Positions 34,243-42,132 of a DNA stretch of 64,000 bases are shown piece by piece; position 1 is the stretch's first letter, and each line of letters begins with the position of its first letter. The translations under genes and the position numbers were made by a program. Below the pieces are notes generated by a model. That model was not told the DNA's origin. It searched no databases and saw only the letters and a program-made list of their open reading frames with translations. Source of the stretch: Bradyrhizobium sp. BTAi1 (lineage in GTDB: Bacteria; Pseudomonadota; Alphaproteobacteria; Rhizobiales; Xanthobacteraceae); the NCBI RefSeq assembly GCF_000015165.1, contig NC_009485.1, forward strand, positions 5,413,501 to 5,477,500, written 5' to 3'.

Positions 34243-34869
34243 ATGGTCAAGCGGACGGGACAGGCGAAAGGATTGGCGGTGATCGCCATCCTGATGGCGA
34301 TGGGGGCAGCTGCGCATGCCGGTGATGACCGGGTGCTGTATGCGAGCCTCGGCGACACCACGCGGGCCCCGATCGGCTGGATCGAGTTCTGCACCGAGAC
34401 CCCTGAGGAGTGCCGCGGCGGCGCGTCACAGCCCCGCGACATCGTGCTGTCCCAGACGGCGTGGCGCGACCTGATAAAAGTCAATCGCTGGGTGAACGAG
34501 AACGTCAAGCCCATCACCGACATGGACCATTGGGGCGTGGTCGAGAAATGGTCGCTGCCGACCGATGGTTACGGCGACTGCGAGGATTACGTGCTGTTGA
34601 AGCGCAAGCTGCTGATCGATGCCGGCTGGCCCCGCGAGGCGCTGCTGATCACGGTGGTGCGCGACAAGAAGGGTGAGGGACACGCGGTCCTCACCGTGAA
34701 GACCGACAAGGGCGAGTACGTTCTCGACAATCAGAACGAGAATGTCGTCGCCTGGACCGAGACCGGCTACCGCTTCGTCAAGCGGCAGTCGCAGAGCGAC
34801 CCGAATGTCTGGGTTTCGCTCGGCGACGGTCGCCCGGCCGTGGCAACCGCCAGCGCGAAGGAGCGCTGA
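34243..34869 (+). CDS. Transglutaminase-like cysteine proteinase (BTLCP, LapG family)
   Basis: The 208-residue product has a signal peptide (GLAVIAILMAMGAAAHAG). The catalytic triad of the C93/BTLCP family is present: Cys 113 in YGDCEDYVLLKR, His 147 in GHAVLTV and Asp 162 in YVLDNQNEN. LapG proteins of this family cut a surface adhesin in the periplasm when LapD releases them at low c-di-GMP. No LapD or large adhesin is visible in the window. The ATG at 34243 directly precedes the signal peptide, and the upstream frame is not needed. Confidence 0.88.
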   Translation: MVKRTGQAKGLAVIAILMAMGAAAHAGDDRVLYASLGDTTRAPIGWIEFCTETPEECRGGASQPRDIVLSQTAWRDLIKVNRWVNENVKPITDMDHWGVVEKWSLPTDGYGDCEDYVLLKRKLLIDAGWPREALLITVVRDKKGEGHAVLTVKTDKGEYVLDNQNENVVAWTETGYRFVKRQSQSDPNVWVSLGDGRPAVATASAKER

Positions 34870-35338
34870 TCAGAGAGGCTTCGAGACCACATCATTCGAG
34901 TTACGCGACCCGGTCACATCCCCACCCCTCCCCGTCCCAGACCGGTTCGCGCGCGGCCAGGCCTCCCCCAAGGCCTGGCCGCAACTTTTTTCAGGCCTTG
35001 CTTGGCCCGGACGCCAAGCCGCAGCGCGCTTGCTCCGGCCGGCAGACATCGACCAGCGCGATGGCGACATCTGGAGGCCGCCAATGGATGTGGCGGTCGG
35101 TGCATGGGGTCGCGACCAGAGGGTTCGGCGTGGTCGTGGCAAGCAGCCCCTGTTAGCTTCGCATGGCGGGCTCGAACGCCACGCAGCGCGCCGCCGAAGG
35201 CACGCAGTCCTGGCCGAGCGCCGCTGCAAACGTTGGCTGCAACTTTTTTCGGCCTTGCTTCGCGTGTAGGTTCAAGCTCGGGCCGACTCGGCCAACCCAA
35301 CTTTGTTTTCCCGGAACCGTCGGGGTCAGGTGATTGGC
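34870..35338. other. Repeat-bearing intergenic segment, no gene seen
   Basis: Long frames in this 469-bp gap have no recognisable product on either strand. The segment is bounded by two imperfect copies of GC(C/T)GCAACTTTTTTC..GGCCTTGCTT, at 34980-35004 and about 35238-35260. The first copy is embedded in an inverted repeat, CAAGGCCTG (34969-34977) and CAGGCCTTG (34992-35000). Confidence 0.55.
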
Positions 35339-35758
35339 ATGATGATCCTCCTGCGAAGCGCGACGCTGCTGGCCGTGGCCCTGACACTGGCGAATTGCTG
35401 CATGTCGGGAACCGGCTGCACCGGGCCGCTGGCCTCGGCCGACGCGCCCGCGGGAGCTCCAGCGATGGCGGCTGCGCCGACCGGCGCCGGCCCGCAGACG
35501 GCCATCGCTGCGGCCGATCTGGACGGACGGCTTGCCTCCTCAGATACCGATCTGGTCACGGAGCCGGATATCAGCTCGCCGCGCAAAGGCGGCAAGCGCA
35601 GCAGAGGCGACTCGCGGGTCGACGTGATGTCCTCGCAATCAGGCTCGGCCTCCCGCGGCCGGATGAGCTGGGAGGAAGAACAGGCCGCCGACCTCGCCGA
35701 CGAGGCGCGCTTGAAGCAGAAGCTCACGATCTGCCGGAACTGCAACTCCTCGCAATAG
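35339..35758 (+). CDS. Secreted or lipoprotein-like hypothetical protein
   Basis: The 139-residue product from the ATG at 35339 (a second ATG follows at 35342) begins with a hydrophobic stretch, LRSATLLAVALTLANCC. The cysteine pair could be lipidated, but N at -1 is atypical for a lipobox. A low-complexity Ala/Gly region and a charged C-terminal half follow, ending in TICRNCNSS with a CxxC pair. Function unknown. Confidence 0.55.
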   Translation: MMILLRSATLLAVALTLANCCMSGTGCTGPLASADAPAGAPAMAAAPTGAGPQTAIAAADLDGRLASSDTDLVTEPDISSPRKGGKRSRGDSRVDVMSSQSGSASRGRMSWEEEQAADLADEARLKQKLTICRNCNSSQ

Positions 35759-36099
35759 ACACTGCCCCTCCGACGTTGCTGGCGCTGACGGCCTGAAGCG
35801 GCGCCGGCCCCGGCACCGACCGCAACATATCGGCACGACGCGGCCGTGCGGTTGCCCCGCCGCGTCCAACTCCGCCCGAGTTCGCGACCGCAGGCGCGGG
35901 CGCACGGCACGGGCGCCGTTTTTTGGACGCACGAGCCTCTCTTTTGTCGGATTCCCCGATCAAACCCTCAGGACTTGGTTCGTCCGTTAGGCACCAATGA
36001 TCCGGGCTGAGCGGACAACATCCTTTGCTCGAGCTTTCCGCCTCTCCCGCATTTCGGGAGTGAATCCGAGAACCTGTTTTCGATTAGGGTGGTTTCGTG
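35759..36099. other. Intergenic region with one terminator, no gene seen
   Basis: The 341-bp gap holds the hairpin and T-run at 35904-35924. Apart from these, nothing distinct is seen. The minus-strand frames here are shadows. Confidence 0.5.
35904..35924 (+). terminator. Rho-independent terminator-like hairpin with T-run
   Basis: ACGGC (35904-35908) pairs with GCCGT (35915-35919) around a 6-base loop and runs into six T residues. The stem is short but GC-rich. It would end the transcript of the gene stopping at 35758. Confidence 0.45.
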
Positions 36100-36621
36100 A
36101 TGAACCCGGTGACGCGCGACACCAGACTGTATCTCGACAAATCCAGCACCAGCCCCGCGAGGAGCTCGCACCCGATCGCGCTCGCGGCCGCCACCTTGGC
36201 GGTGCTGATCGCCGGCATCGGCGGTATCATGCTATGGCGAGCCTATGGCGGTAGCCCACCCGAGACCGAACGCGCCGTCGCACTGACCAAACAGATCCAG
36301 GCCCGGACGGTGCAGGCGTCCGAGCAGCTCGTGGAGAAGACCAAGGGCCTCGAAGCGAGCCAGCAGGAATCGATCGATCAGTTGCAGAGCATGCAGGAGG
36401 AGCTGCAGAGCATGCGCCGCCTGCTGGCCGCCCAGCAGGCCGATACCAAGCGCCTGACTGACCAGGTCTCGACCTTGAAAGACACGGTCGACGGGCTTCG
36501 GCAGTCCTTCGCCAGCACCCAGGCGTCGGAGCAGGCCTCAGCCGCGCCCCGGAATCGCAACATCCGAAGCCGCGCCCATGCCAGCCGCAGCGGTCACCGG
36601 CATCGCCGCAGCCGATCCTGA
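36100..36621 (+). CDS. Single-pass membrane protein with coiled coil
   Basis: The 173-residue protein has one membrane helix (PIALAAATLAVLIAGIGGIM, about 25-45). A long heptad-type helix (about 55-140, e.g. QESIDQLQSMQEELQSMRRL) and a very basic His/Arg/Ser tail (RSRAHASRSGHRHRRSRS) follow. AGGGTGG precedes the start. This architecture suggests an envelope scaffold or a DNA- or polyanion-binding tail; no family is recognised. Confidence 0.65.
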   Translation: MNPVTRDTRLYLDKSSTSPARSSHPIALAAATLAVLIAGIGGIMLWRAYGGSPPETERAVALTKQIQARTVQASEQLVEKTKGLEASQQESIDQLQSMQEELQSMRRLLAAQQADTKRLTDQVSTLKDTVDGLRQSFASTQASEQASAAPRNRNIRSRAHASRSGHRHRRSRS

Positions 36622-36947
36622 CACCAAACGGTAGAACTGCTGCCGAATTTTTCCGGGGTCTTGTGAAGTGTTTCACAAAACCCCGCCACGAGTTGGGCCA
36701 TCTTCGGCTTACCGGATGGCGAGCCAATTTCAGGATGGCGCAGGGCCAATTTCAATATCCGGGGCTGGCAAGGTCGTTGGCGTCATACTGCGCCGACGGC
36801 CTTGTTTTTTGAGCTCCCTTTGCGGCGCAACAGGAATTTGGCAGAGCGACAGGGATCTGATTGAGGGCGGCCGGCTCGCCGGCTGGTGACTTGCTTTTCA
36901 CCGATCATTCTCTGCTCAATACCACCCCCATGCAGAGGAGCTCCCCC
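36622..36947. other. Intergenic region upstream of dienelactone hydrolase
   Basis: No gene is supported in these 326 bp. The only clear structure is the long inverted repeat with a CRP-type core at 36655-36684. Confidence 0.5.
36655..36684. promoter_or_regulatory. CRP/FNR-type palindrome TGTGA-N6-TCACA in a long inverted repeat
   Basis: GGGGTCTTGTGAA (36655-36667) and TTCACAAAACCCC (36672-36684) pair with one mismatch around GTGT. The core TGTGAAGTGTTTCACA (36662-36677) fits the CRP consensus TGTGA-N6-TCACA exactly. It could be an operator for a CRP-family protein or a transcript hairpin after the gene ending at 36621. Confidence 0.4.
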
Positions 36948-37835
36948 ATGTCCGTCGAACCTGCCCTGACGTCCGATGTCATCGGACTGACCAAAGCCGC
37001 TCCCTTCTCGCGCCGTGGCTTCATGACGGCCTCTGCGGCCGTCACCGCGGGCTACACGCTGGCCGCCGGTCCGGTCAGGGCGGAGGTCATCACCACCGAT
37101 ACCAACGGCCTCAACGCTGGCGACGCCAAGATCAAGGTTGCCGACGGCGAGATGCCGGCCTATTTCGCCAGGCCCGCCAGCGCCAGCAATCCTCCGGTCA
37201 TCCTGGTCGCGATGGAGATCTTCGGCCTGCACCAATACATCAAGGACGTCACCCGCCGCCTGGCCAAGCTCGGCGCGCTCGCGGTCGCACCCGACTATTA
37301 TTTCCGCAAGGGCACCGACCTGACCAAGATCGCCGACATCAAAGAATTGCTGCCGATCGTGAATGCAAAACCGGATGCCGAGCTGCTGACGGATCTCGAC
37401 GCGACGGTGGCCTGGGCGAAGTCACAGGGCGGCGACACCTCGCGGCTCGGCATCGTCGGCTTCTGCCGCGGCGGCCGGAATGTTTGGGAATATGCAGCCC
37501 ACAATGCCGGGCTGAAGGCCGCCGTCGCGTTCTACGGTCCGCTGACCGATGCGCCCAACCCGCTCTGGCCGAAGAACCCGACGCAGCTCGCCCCCGAGAT
37601 GAAGGCGCCCGTGCTCGGTCTTTACGGCGAAGCCGACACCGGCATTCCCGTGGCCAGCGTGGAGGCGATGAAGGCGGCGCTTGCGGAGAACAAGAAGACC
37701 GCCGAGTTCAAGATTTATCCTGGCGCGCCGCATGGCTTCCATGCCGATTACCGCCCGAGCTATCGCAAGGACGCCGCGGAGGATGCCTGGGCCCAGATGC
37801 AGGCCTGGTTCAAGAAGTACGGCGTTCTGAGCTGA
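36948..37835 (+). CDS. Tat-exported dienelactone hydrolase-family protein
   Basis: The 295-residue protein starts with a twin-arginine signal (SRRGFMTASAAVTAGYTLAA). The alpha/beta hydrolase domain has the dienelactone hydrolase triad: Cys 173 in GFCRGG, Asp 230 in YGEADTGIP and His 262 in PHGFHAD. The family opens lactone rings of dienelactones, but many members act on other esters; Tat export argues for a periplasmic substrate. The ATG at 36948 follows AGAGGAG and sets the twin arginines at residues 22-23. Confidence 0.88.
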   Translation: MSVEPALTSDVIGLTKAAPFSRRGFMTASAAVTAGYTLAAGPVRAEVITTDTNGLNAGDAKIKVADGEMPAYFARPASASNPPVILVAMEIFGLHQYIKDVTRRLAKLGALAVAPDYYFRKGTDLTKIADIKELLPIVNAKPDAELLTDLDATVAWAKSQGGDTSRLGIVGFCRGGRNVWEYAAHNAGLKAAVAFYGPLTDAPNPLWPKNPTQLAPEMKAPVLGLYGEADTGIPVASVEAMKAALAENKKTAEFKIYPGAPHGFHADYRPSYRKDAAEDAWAQMQAWFKKYGVLS

Positions 37836-37935
37836 GCGCGCCTGCCGACCACGCGCTCGCCATCAAGATTTCGCCCGGTACAGCAGCACCGGGCGCATCC
37901 CGCTTCGTACGTCGGCGAACCAGCGGCCTTGGCAA

Positions 37936-38085
37936 TCAGCCGATCTGGGGCGGGTCGCGGCGGATCTTCGCCGGCTGCCGCGCGCCCTGCTCCAGCTCAT
38001 AGACCATCCAGACCAGCGCAGTGCCGAGGCTGAGGACGACGCCCATGAACAGCATCGTGAGTTCGGGGGATGTGAGTGAGTTCAT
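37936..38085 (-). CDS. Small single-pass membrane protein, hypothetical
   Basis: The 49-residue product has one membrane helix (LTMLFMGVVLSLGTALVWMV) and a polar C-terminus. Two adjacent ATGs (38088, 38085) follow a weak GGGACACAGG. The hydrophobic profile is convincing, but nothing else supports the gene. Confidence 0.45.
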   Translation of the reverse strand: MNSLTSPELTMLFMGVVLSLGTALVWMVYELEQGARQPAKIRRDPPQIG

Positions 38086-38236
38086 CATGCCTGTGTCCCA
38101 TGCAAGGGTTTCGTTCGATGCAAGCAGTGCGCCAGCTCTGTCCCGATCGCCGCTCAATCCAGCGCCGCGGCGATCAAGGAAGAAGGGTCGTGATTAACGT
38201 CGGGTGATCGCCCAACGCGTCACCCCGCGCTCAGGT

Positions 38237-38530
38237 TCACTCGCAAACTTCGACGCGGCGATAGCGCCAGCCGTGCGCTGTTCGCACGCGCTTGCGCGCG
38301 ACATAACAGCCGCCCAGATCCTCGTATGTGTAGGGGTAGTAGTAGGTAGGACCGTAGTAATAGGGCGAACCGAAGCCGAACCCGAGCGCGAAGCCGGGAC
38401 CGAAGCCGTGATAGAATCCGCCGTGATGAAAGTGATGAAAGCCGCCCGGCCCGTGCGCCGAGGCCGTCCCCGGTGCAAGCATCATCGCCAGCACGCCGCC
38501 GGCCAGCAATCCCATTAATCTCATGCGCAT
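38237..38530 (-). CDS. Small secreted Gly/His/Tyr-rich protein
   Basis: The 97-residue protein has a signal peptide (MGLLAGGVLAMMLAPGTASA). A mature region of GFHHFHHGGFYHGFGPG-type sequence and SPYYYGPTYYYP follows, with a C-terminal patch CYVARKRVRTAHGWRYRR ending VEVCE. The two cysteines could form a disulphide. I recall similar short proteins as frequent in Bradyrhizobium; metal binding by the histidines is possible but not shown. A hairpin, ACGCAATGA/TCATTGCGT (38554-38576), lies just upstream of the start. Confidence 0.7.
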   Translation of the reverse strand: MRMRLMGLLAGGVLAMMLAPGTASAHGPGGFHHFHHGGFYHGFGPGFALGFGFGSPYYYGPTYYYPYTYEDLGGCYVARKRVRTAHGWRYRRVEVCE

Positions 38531-38679
38531 CGATGCGTCTCCAAATCCAACCCACGCAATGACAGCATCATTGCGTCACCGCATCGTTTAAGCCGGATTT
38601 GGAACACGACGCAGGCAGGCCCGCTCACATCTGCGCGATCTTGGTATCTCGATATAGCCGCTGCCGCAGCGGGCAATCT

Positions 38680-39198
38680 TCAGCAACCGCGGCAGATGCT
38701 CTTGACCTTCCGATCAACGGTGCTGTTCTCCTGCTGGATCGTCGCATCGGTCGAATCGCCGGCACGGTTGGGGCCCGTGGCCGCCGTGCCTCCCGCGCCA
38801 CGTCCAGCGCCGGTCGTGACACCTGCATTGGAGCCCGATCCGCCCGAGCCTGAGGACTGCGCCGTGCCGAGGCTGTTGGTGCCATTGGTGCCGGGCGCGC
38901 CCGGTTGCGACAGCGCCGCGCCACTGCTGGCGCCGTTGGTGCCGATGCCGCTCGCTCCAATGCCGGTTGTTGCTGCATTGGCGCCGCCTGCGGTGCCCGC
39001 AGCAGCACCAGCCGCGCTCCCGCTCGTCGTCGTGCCCGATACGGCTCCGCCGCCTGCGCCGCCACCAGATGCGGCCCCGCCGGCGCTGGCACCACCACCT
39101 GCTCCGCCACCCCCACCACCGCCGCCTTGCGCGAACACGGCGGTCGCCGTGGTGAGACCTGCAATCACGATCAAAGTGCCCAATGAAAATCTGGCCAT
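38680..39198 (-). CDS. Secreted glycine-rich low-complexity protein
   Basis: The 172-residue product has a signal peptide (LGTLIVIAGLTTATAVFAQG). The mature chain is almost entirely Gly/Ala/Ser/Thr, including an unbroken run of eight glycines. The end is different (STVDRKVKSICRGC), with two cysteines. GGAGAGCATCCT precedes the ATG. It may be a surface or matrix protein. Frames on the other strands in this region are long only because of the biased composition. Confidence 0.65.
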   Translation of the reverse strand: MARFSLGTLIVIAGLTTATAVFAQGGGGGGGGAGGGASAGGAASGGGAGGGAVSGTTTSGSAAGAAAGTAGGANAATTGIGASGIGTNGASSGAALSQPGAPGTNGTNSLGTAQSSGSGGSGSNAGVTTGAGRGAGGTAATGPNRAGDSTDATIQQENSTVDRKVKSICRGC

Positions 39199-39403
39199 AG
39201 GATGCTCTCCCTTTCCCCTTTCAACCCGACCGCGCAGGCCGCGTTCCGGAACCAAGTTGGATCCAACAGGATTGATGGGATGAGGACAGTAGAGGCGCTG
39301 CGCAGGCAGGGCCTGAAACATGCCTGCGCAAGAGCGCTGCTGATCGCGGCGCGTTGGCGGGCAAAGCGGGCCGCCAACCGACGACGAGGAGCCAAGTATC
39401 GGC

Positions 39404-39571
39404 ATGAGCACCGACCCCGATCCATTCGAACAGGGCGAGCGCGCCGCGCGTGAGAACATTCCGGCCGAGGCCAATCCCTATCAGGACGGCAGCGAGCAGC
39501 ATGCGCTGTGGGCGAGCGGCCATGAGCGCGTTGCCAGCGCGCGCGAGGCGAATGAGTCCGAGGGGACGTGA
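39404..39571 (+). CDS. RMF/CrpP-like small protein
   Basis: This 55-residue ORF reads EQGERAARENIPAEANPY followed by QDGSEQHALWASGHERV. The spacing of G, A, NPY and W-xxG matches the ribosome modulation factor/CrpP family pattern (G..A...G.....NPY........W..G). GACGAGGAG lies 12 bases upstream of the ATG. RMF dimerises 70S ribosomes in stationary phase; CrpP-like members have been linked to other functions, so the exact role here is open. Confidence 0.65.
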   Translation: MSTDPDPFEQGERAARENIPAEANPYQDGSEQHALWASGHERVASAREANESEGT

Positions 39572-39602
39572 AGCGAGCCCACCGCGCAACGCGCGGCAGG
39601 CC

Positions 39603-40133
39603 TCAGCCGATCTTCTTCAGGCCCTTGGTGTAGCGGGGCCCCTTGGCAATATAGGCCTTCGCGGCAATGCCCATCCGTTCGACCTGCTCCGGCTCCAGCG
39701 TGCGAACGACGCGCGCAGGCGCGCCGATGATCAGCGAATATTCCGGAAAGTCCTTGCCTTCGGTGATGATGGCGCCCGCCCCGACGACGCTGCCGCGACG
39801 GATATGGGCGCCATTCATGATGATCGAGCCCATGCCGATCAGCGCGTCGTCCTCGACGGTACAGCCATGCAGGATCACATTGTGGCCGACGGTGCAATTC
39901 CTGCCGACACGCAGCGGGAAGCCGGGATCGACATGGCAGGTCGCGTTGTCCTGGATGTTGGAGCCCTCGCCGATCTCGATCCAGTCATTGTCGCCGCGAA
40001 TGACCGCGCCGAACCACACGGTCACCTCCTTGGCGAGACGAACACGGCCAATCACGGTCGCGTTGTCGGCGATGTAGTAATGTCCGTCCGCCGGCAGCTC
40101 GGGCGCCTGCCCGTCGAGTTCGTAAATGGCCAT
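39603..40133 (-). CDS. Gamma-class carbonic anhydrase family protein
   Basis: The 176-residue protein is a left-handed beta-helix of hexapeptide repeats (e.g. TVIGRVRLAKEVTVWFGAVI). Metal-ligand histidines are at 67 (NATCHVDPG), 84 and 89 (VGHNVILHGC). RGDNDWIEIG is the family pattern. It may hydrate CO2 or be an inactive YrdA/PaaY-like homologue; the ligands are intact. It stands alone on the minus strand. Confidence 0.92.
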   Translation of the reverse strand: MAIYELDGQAPELPADGHYYIADNATVIGRVRLAKEVTVWFGAVIRGDNDWIEIGEGSNIQDNATCHVDPGFPLRVGRNCTVGHNVILHGCTVEDDALIGMGSIIMNGAHIRRGSVVGAGAIITEGKDFPEYSLIIGAPARVVRTLEPEQVERMGIAAKAYIAKGPRYTKGLKKIG

Positions 40134-40219
40134 CGAGGTCTCCCATTCGCGGAGGACCTTCGCACAGCCTTGACGCGATGATCAAGCAACCGCGGAGCCG
40201 ACAACAACAACGCAGGGAA

Positions 40220-40549
40220 CTAGGTCAGCACCCCCGCGGCACGGAGTGTCATCACGACGAAGGTGCCGGACATCATGCTCCAGAAGCCGGCGATCACGGT
40301 GGCCAGCATCACGAACTCGAAGCGGCGGCGCTCGATGCGGGCGCCTCGCAGCGTGTTGCGCATGATGATGAAGGGAGCGGCAAATACCAGGAAAGGCACG
40401 GCGGCGAAGCGCTGCGGCGTGACCCCCTGCTGCAGCAGTTCGAAGCCGGCGGGGCGCTCGGAATAGGCCTGATAGCCGCTCGCCAAGGCGCCGGCCAGGG
40501 CGAAACCGATCAGAAGCGAGAACAGGGAATTGAACGCCTCGGCCGACAT
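40220..40549 (-). CDS. Small inner-membrane protein (DUF6949-like)
   Basis: The 109-residue product has about three membrane helices, e.g. LFSLLIGFALAGALASGY and VMLATVIAGFWSMMSGTFVV. GAGGGTG lies 7 bases before the ATG at 40549; an upstream ATG at 40594 is less likely. I think it belongs to a short rhizobial family of unknown function. A CtrA-type site is 73 bp upstream. Confidence 0.7.
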   Translation of the reverse strand: MSAEAFNSLFSLLIGFALAGALASGYQAYSERPAGFELLQQGVTPQRFAAVPFLVFAAPFIIMRNTLRGARIERRRFEFVMLATVIAGFWSMMSGTFVVMTLRAAGVLT

Positions 40550-40621
40550 CGAACGCACCCTCACACTGCAGAACTTGCCGAGACAGGTTGGCAAAATCCC
40601 CGTCCGCCCGCCACATTAGCC

Positions 40622-40636
40622 TTAAGGAAGGGTTAA
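40622..40636. promoter_or_regulatory. CtrA-type binding site TTAA-N7-TTAA
   Basis: TTAAGGAAGGGTTAA fits the full consensus exactly. It lies in the divergent gap, 73 bp from the minus-strand membrane protein gene and 106 bp from the plus-strand gene at 40742, so it could control either or both. Confidence 0.5.
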
Positions 40637-40741
40637 TTTGGCCCGCGCGAGGCGCGCGGCCACCTGACGGCATGGGTCTGCAGAAACCGCCTCGCCGTGG
40701 CATAGTCTGGACTGATTCGGTCCAGAGATCCCCTGCCCGCC

Positions 40742-41440
40742 ATGACGATGTTTTCGGTCCGCAGTGCCCGTCCTTCGAACGGCCATGGTCATGCCGTGCC
40801 GATCATCGCCGGCGCCGTGCTGGCGACGCTGGCGGCGGCCTTGGTTGCCTATCTGTTGTGGCCGACATGGCGCGCCAGCGCGTTCAAGGGACCGGAGCGC
40901 CTGCCGGTCAGCATTGGCGGCACCGTGTTCAACGTGCCCGCGGCAGCCATTCGGGTGAAGATCCAGCGTCACACCGGCCCGCAGGAGCGCGTCGATCTCG
41001 GCTTCGACTATCCGTCGCTGACGCCGCCGGAGGCACCGCATCACGTCAGCGCCGATCAGATCGATCAGGCACCGCACCCGATCGATCGCATCTTCGTGTC
41101 GATCGCAGCGCATCACGATGCGCTGTCGCCGGAGGCGCGGCTGAAGACGATCTATCCGCGCTATCTCAACCCGAATGTCGTGTCGGTGCAGGACGGGTTG
41201 AGCATGCGCAACTTCCGCTCTGGTACGCCTTACGATGTTGAGGATCTGTTCCTCGCAGAGCAGCCGATGCTGGTGGCGCGATGCACACGTGACGCAGCGA
41301 CGCCGGGGATGTGCTTGAGTGAACGCCGGGTCGAGGGAGCGGATCTCATCTTCCGCTTTCCGCGCAGCTGGCTGTCGCAATGGCAGGACGTCGCGGCCGC
41401 GATGGAGCGGCTGACCACGCAGATGCACCCGACCAGGTAG
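40742..41440 (+). CDS. Membrane-anchored hypothetical protein
   Basis: The 232-residue protein has one N-terminal membrane helix (VPIIAGAVLATLAAALVAYL). A soluble domain outside the membrane follows, with a Cys pair in ARCTRDAATPGMC. No catalytic motif is recognised. The start may be ATG 40742 or 40748. It is divergent from the DUF6949-like gene across a CtrA-type site. Confidence 0.75.
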   Translation: MTMFSVRSARPSNGHGHAVPIIAGAVLATLAAALVAYLLWPTWRASAFKGPERLPVSIGGTVFNVPAAAIRVKIQRHTGPQERVDLGFDYPSLTPPEAPHHVSADQIDQAPHPIDRIFVSIAAHHDALSPEARLKTIYPRYLNPNVVSVQDGLSMRNFRSGTPYDVEDLFLAEQPMLVARCTRDAATPGMCLSERRVEGADLIFRFPRSWLSQWQDVAAAMERLTTQMHPTR

Positions 41441-41616
41441 TTCGCGCTGCAGCGTTGCCTGGCGACGCCTGGAATGTCGACAGGATCGACATTCGCGATC
41501 TCATGCACTCTCCCGGTGCACCCCATGTCGCTTGCGCCGAAGCCCGCCGGGCTCCGGCTCACGCTCATGCAGGCGACGCCGCCCGGACCGACGCAGAATC
41601 CCTGAGCGCGCGCGTC

Positions 41617-41829
41617 CTACTCGACGAGATCGTCTTCCAGGATGGCCATCTGGAATTGGAACGAACGATCATCATCCTCGTCGTCGACGAACAACACGCC
41701 GATGAACTCTTCGCCGATATACACCTCGGCGGAGTCTTCCTTCTTCGGCCGCGGCACAACACGGATCTTCGGATTGCCGAACACGCGCTTCAAATACGCG
41801 TCGAGCTTCCTGACTTCCTGAACGTCCAC
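41617..41829 (-). CDS. DUF3126 family protein
   Basis: The 70-residue protein matches the short rhizobial DUF3126 family: EVRKLDAYLKRVFGNPKIRV followed by EVYIGEEFIGVLFVDDEDDD. It is probably cytoplasmic, and its function is unknown. The acidic middle (VDDEDDDRS) is typical. Confidence 0.88.
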   Translation of the reverse strand: MDVQEVRKLDAYLKRVFGNPKIRVVPRPKKEDSAEVYIGEEFIGVLFVDDEDDDRSFQFQMAILEDDLVE

Positions 41830-42132
41830 GGGTGAATCTCCAATTGCAGCGAGGTTTGCGTGTTGTCTGAAGGACGTGACGGAGCGACACGCCCGTGTCC
41901 TTGAGCTCGATCATCCAGCCCGTTGATCTTGGCGAGGCAGCGCAAGCGTTGTCGAACCAAGCGTTGTCGCACCAAGCGTTATCGAACGAAGCTGAAGGGG
42001 ACGCCGTGGATCTCACATTCACTCCGCCGAGACAATGACGGATCGTCAGATCCACAGACGGTCAGTGTGTTCGCACGAAATTCCGCGGTTGAAAAGCTCT
42101 TGACTTCGAGATTGACGCAGCTGCCTTCCAGC
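41830..42132. other. Intergenic region with a 15-bp tandem repeat
   Basis: The 303-bp gap between the DUF3126 gene and the end of cysE has no supported gene. It contains three 15-bp repeats at 41944-41988. Confidence 0.6.
41944..41988. repeat. 15-bp tandem repeat (3 copies)
   Basis: AAGCGTTGTCGAACC, AAGCGTTGTCGCACC and AAGCGTTATCGAACG are consecutive, followed by a partial AAGCTGAAG. The array lies about 115 bp upstream of the DUF3126 gene start on the minus strand. Confidence 0.85.
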
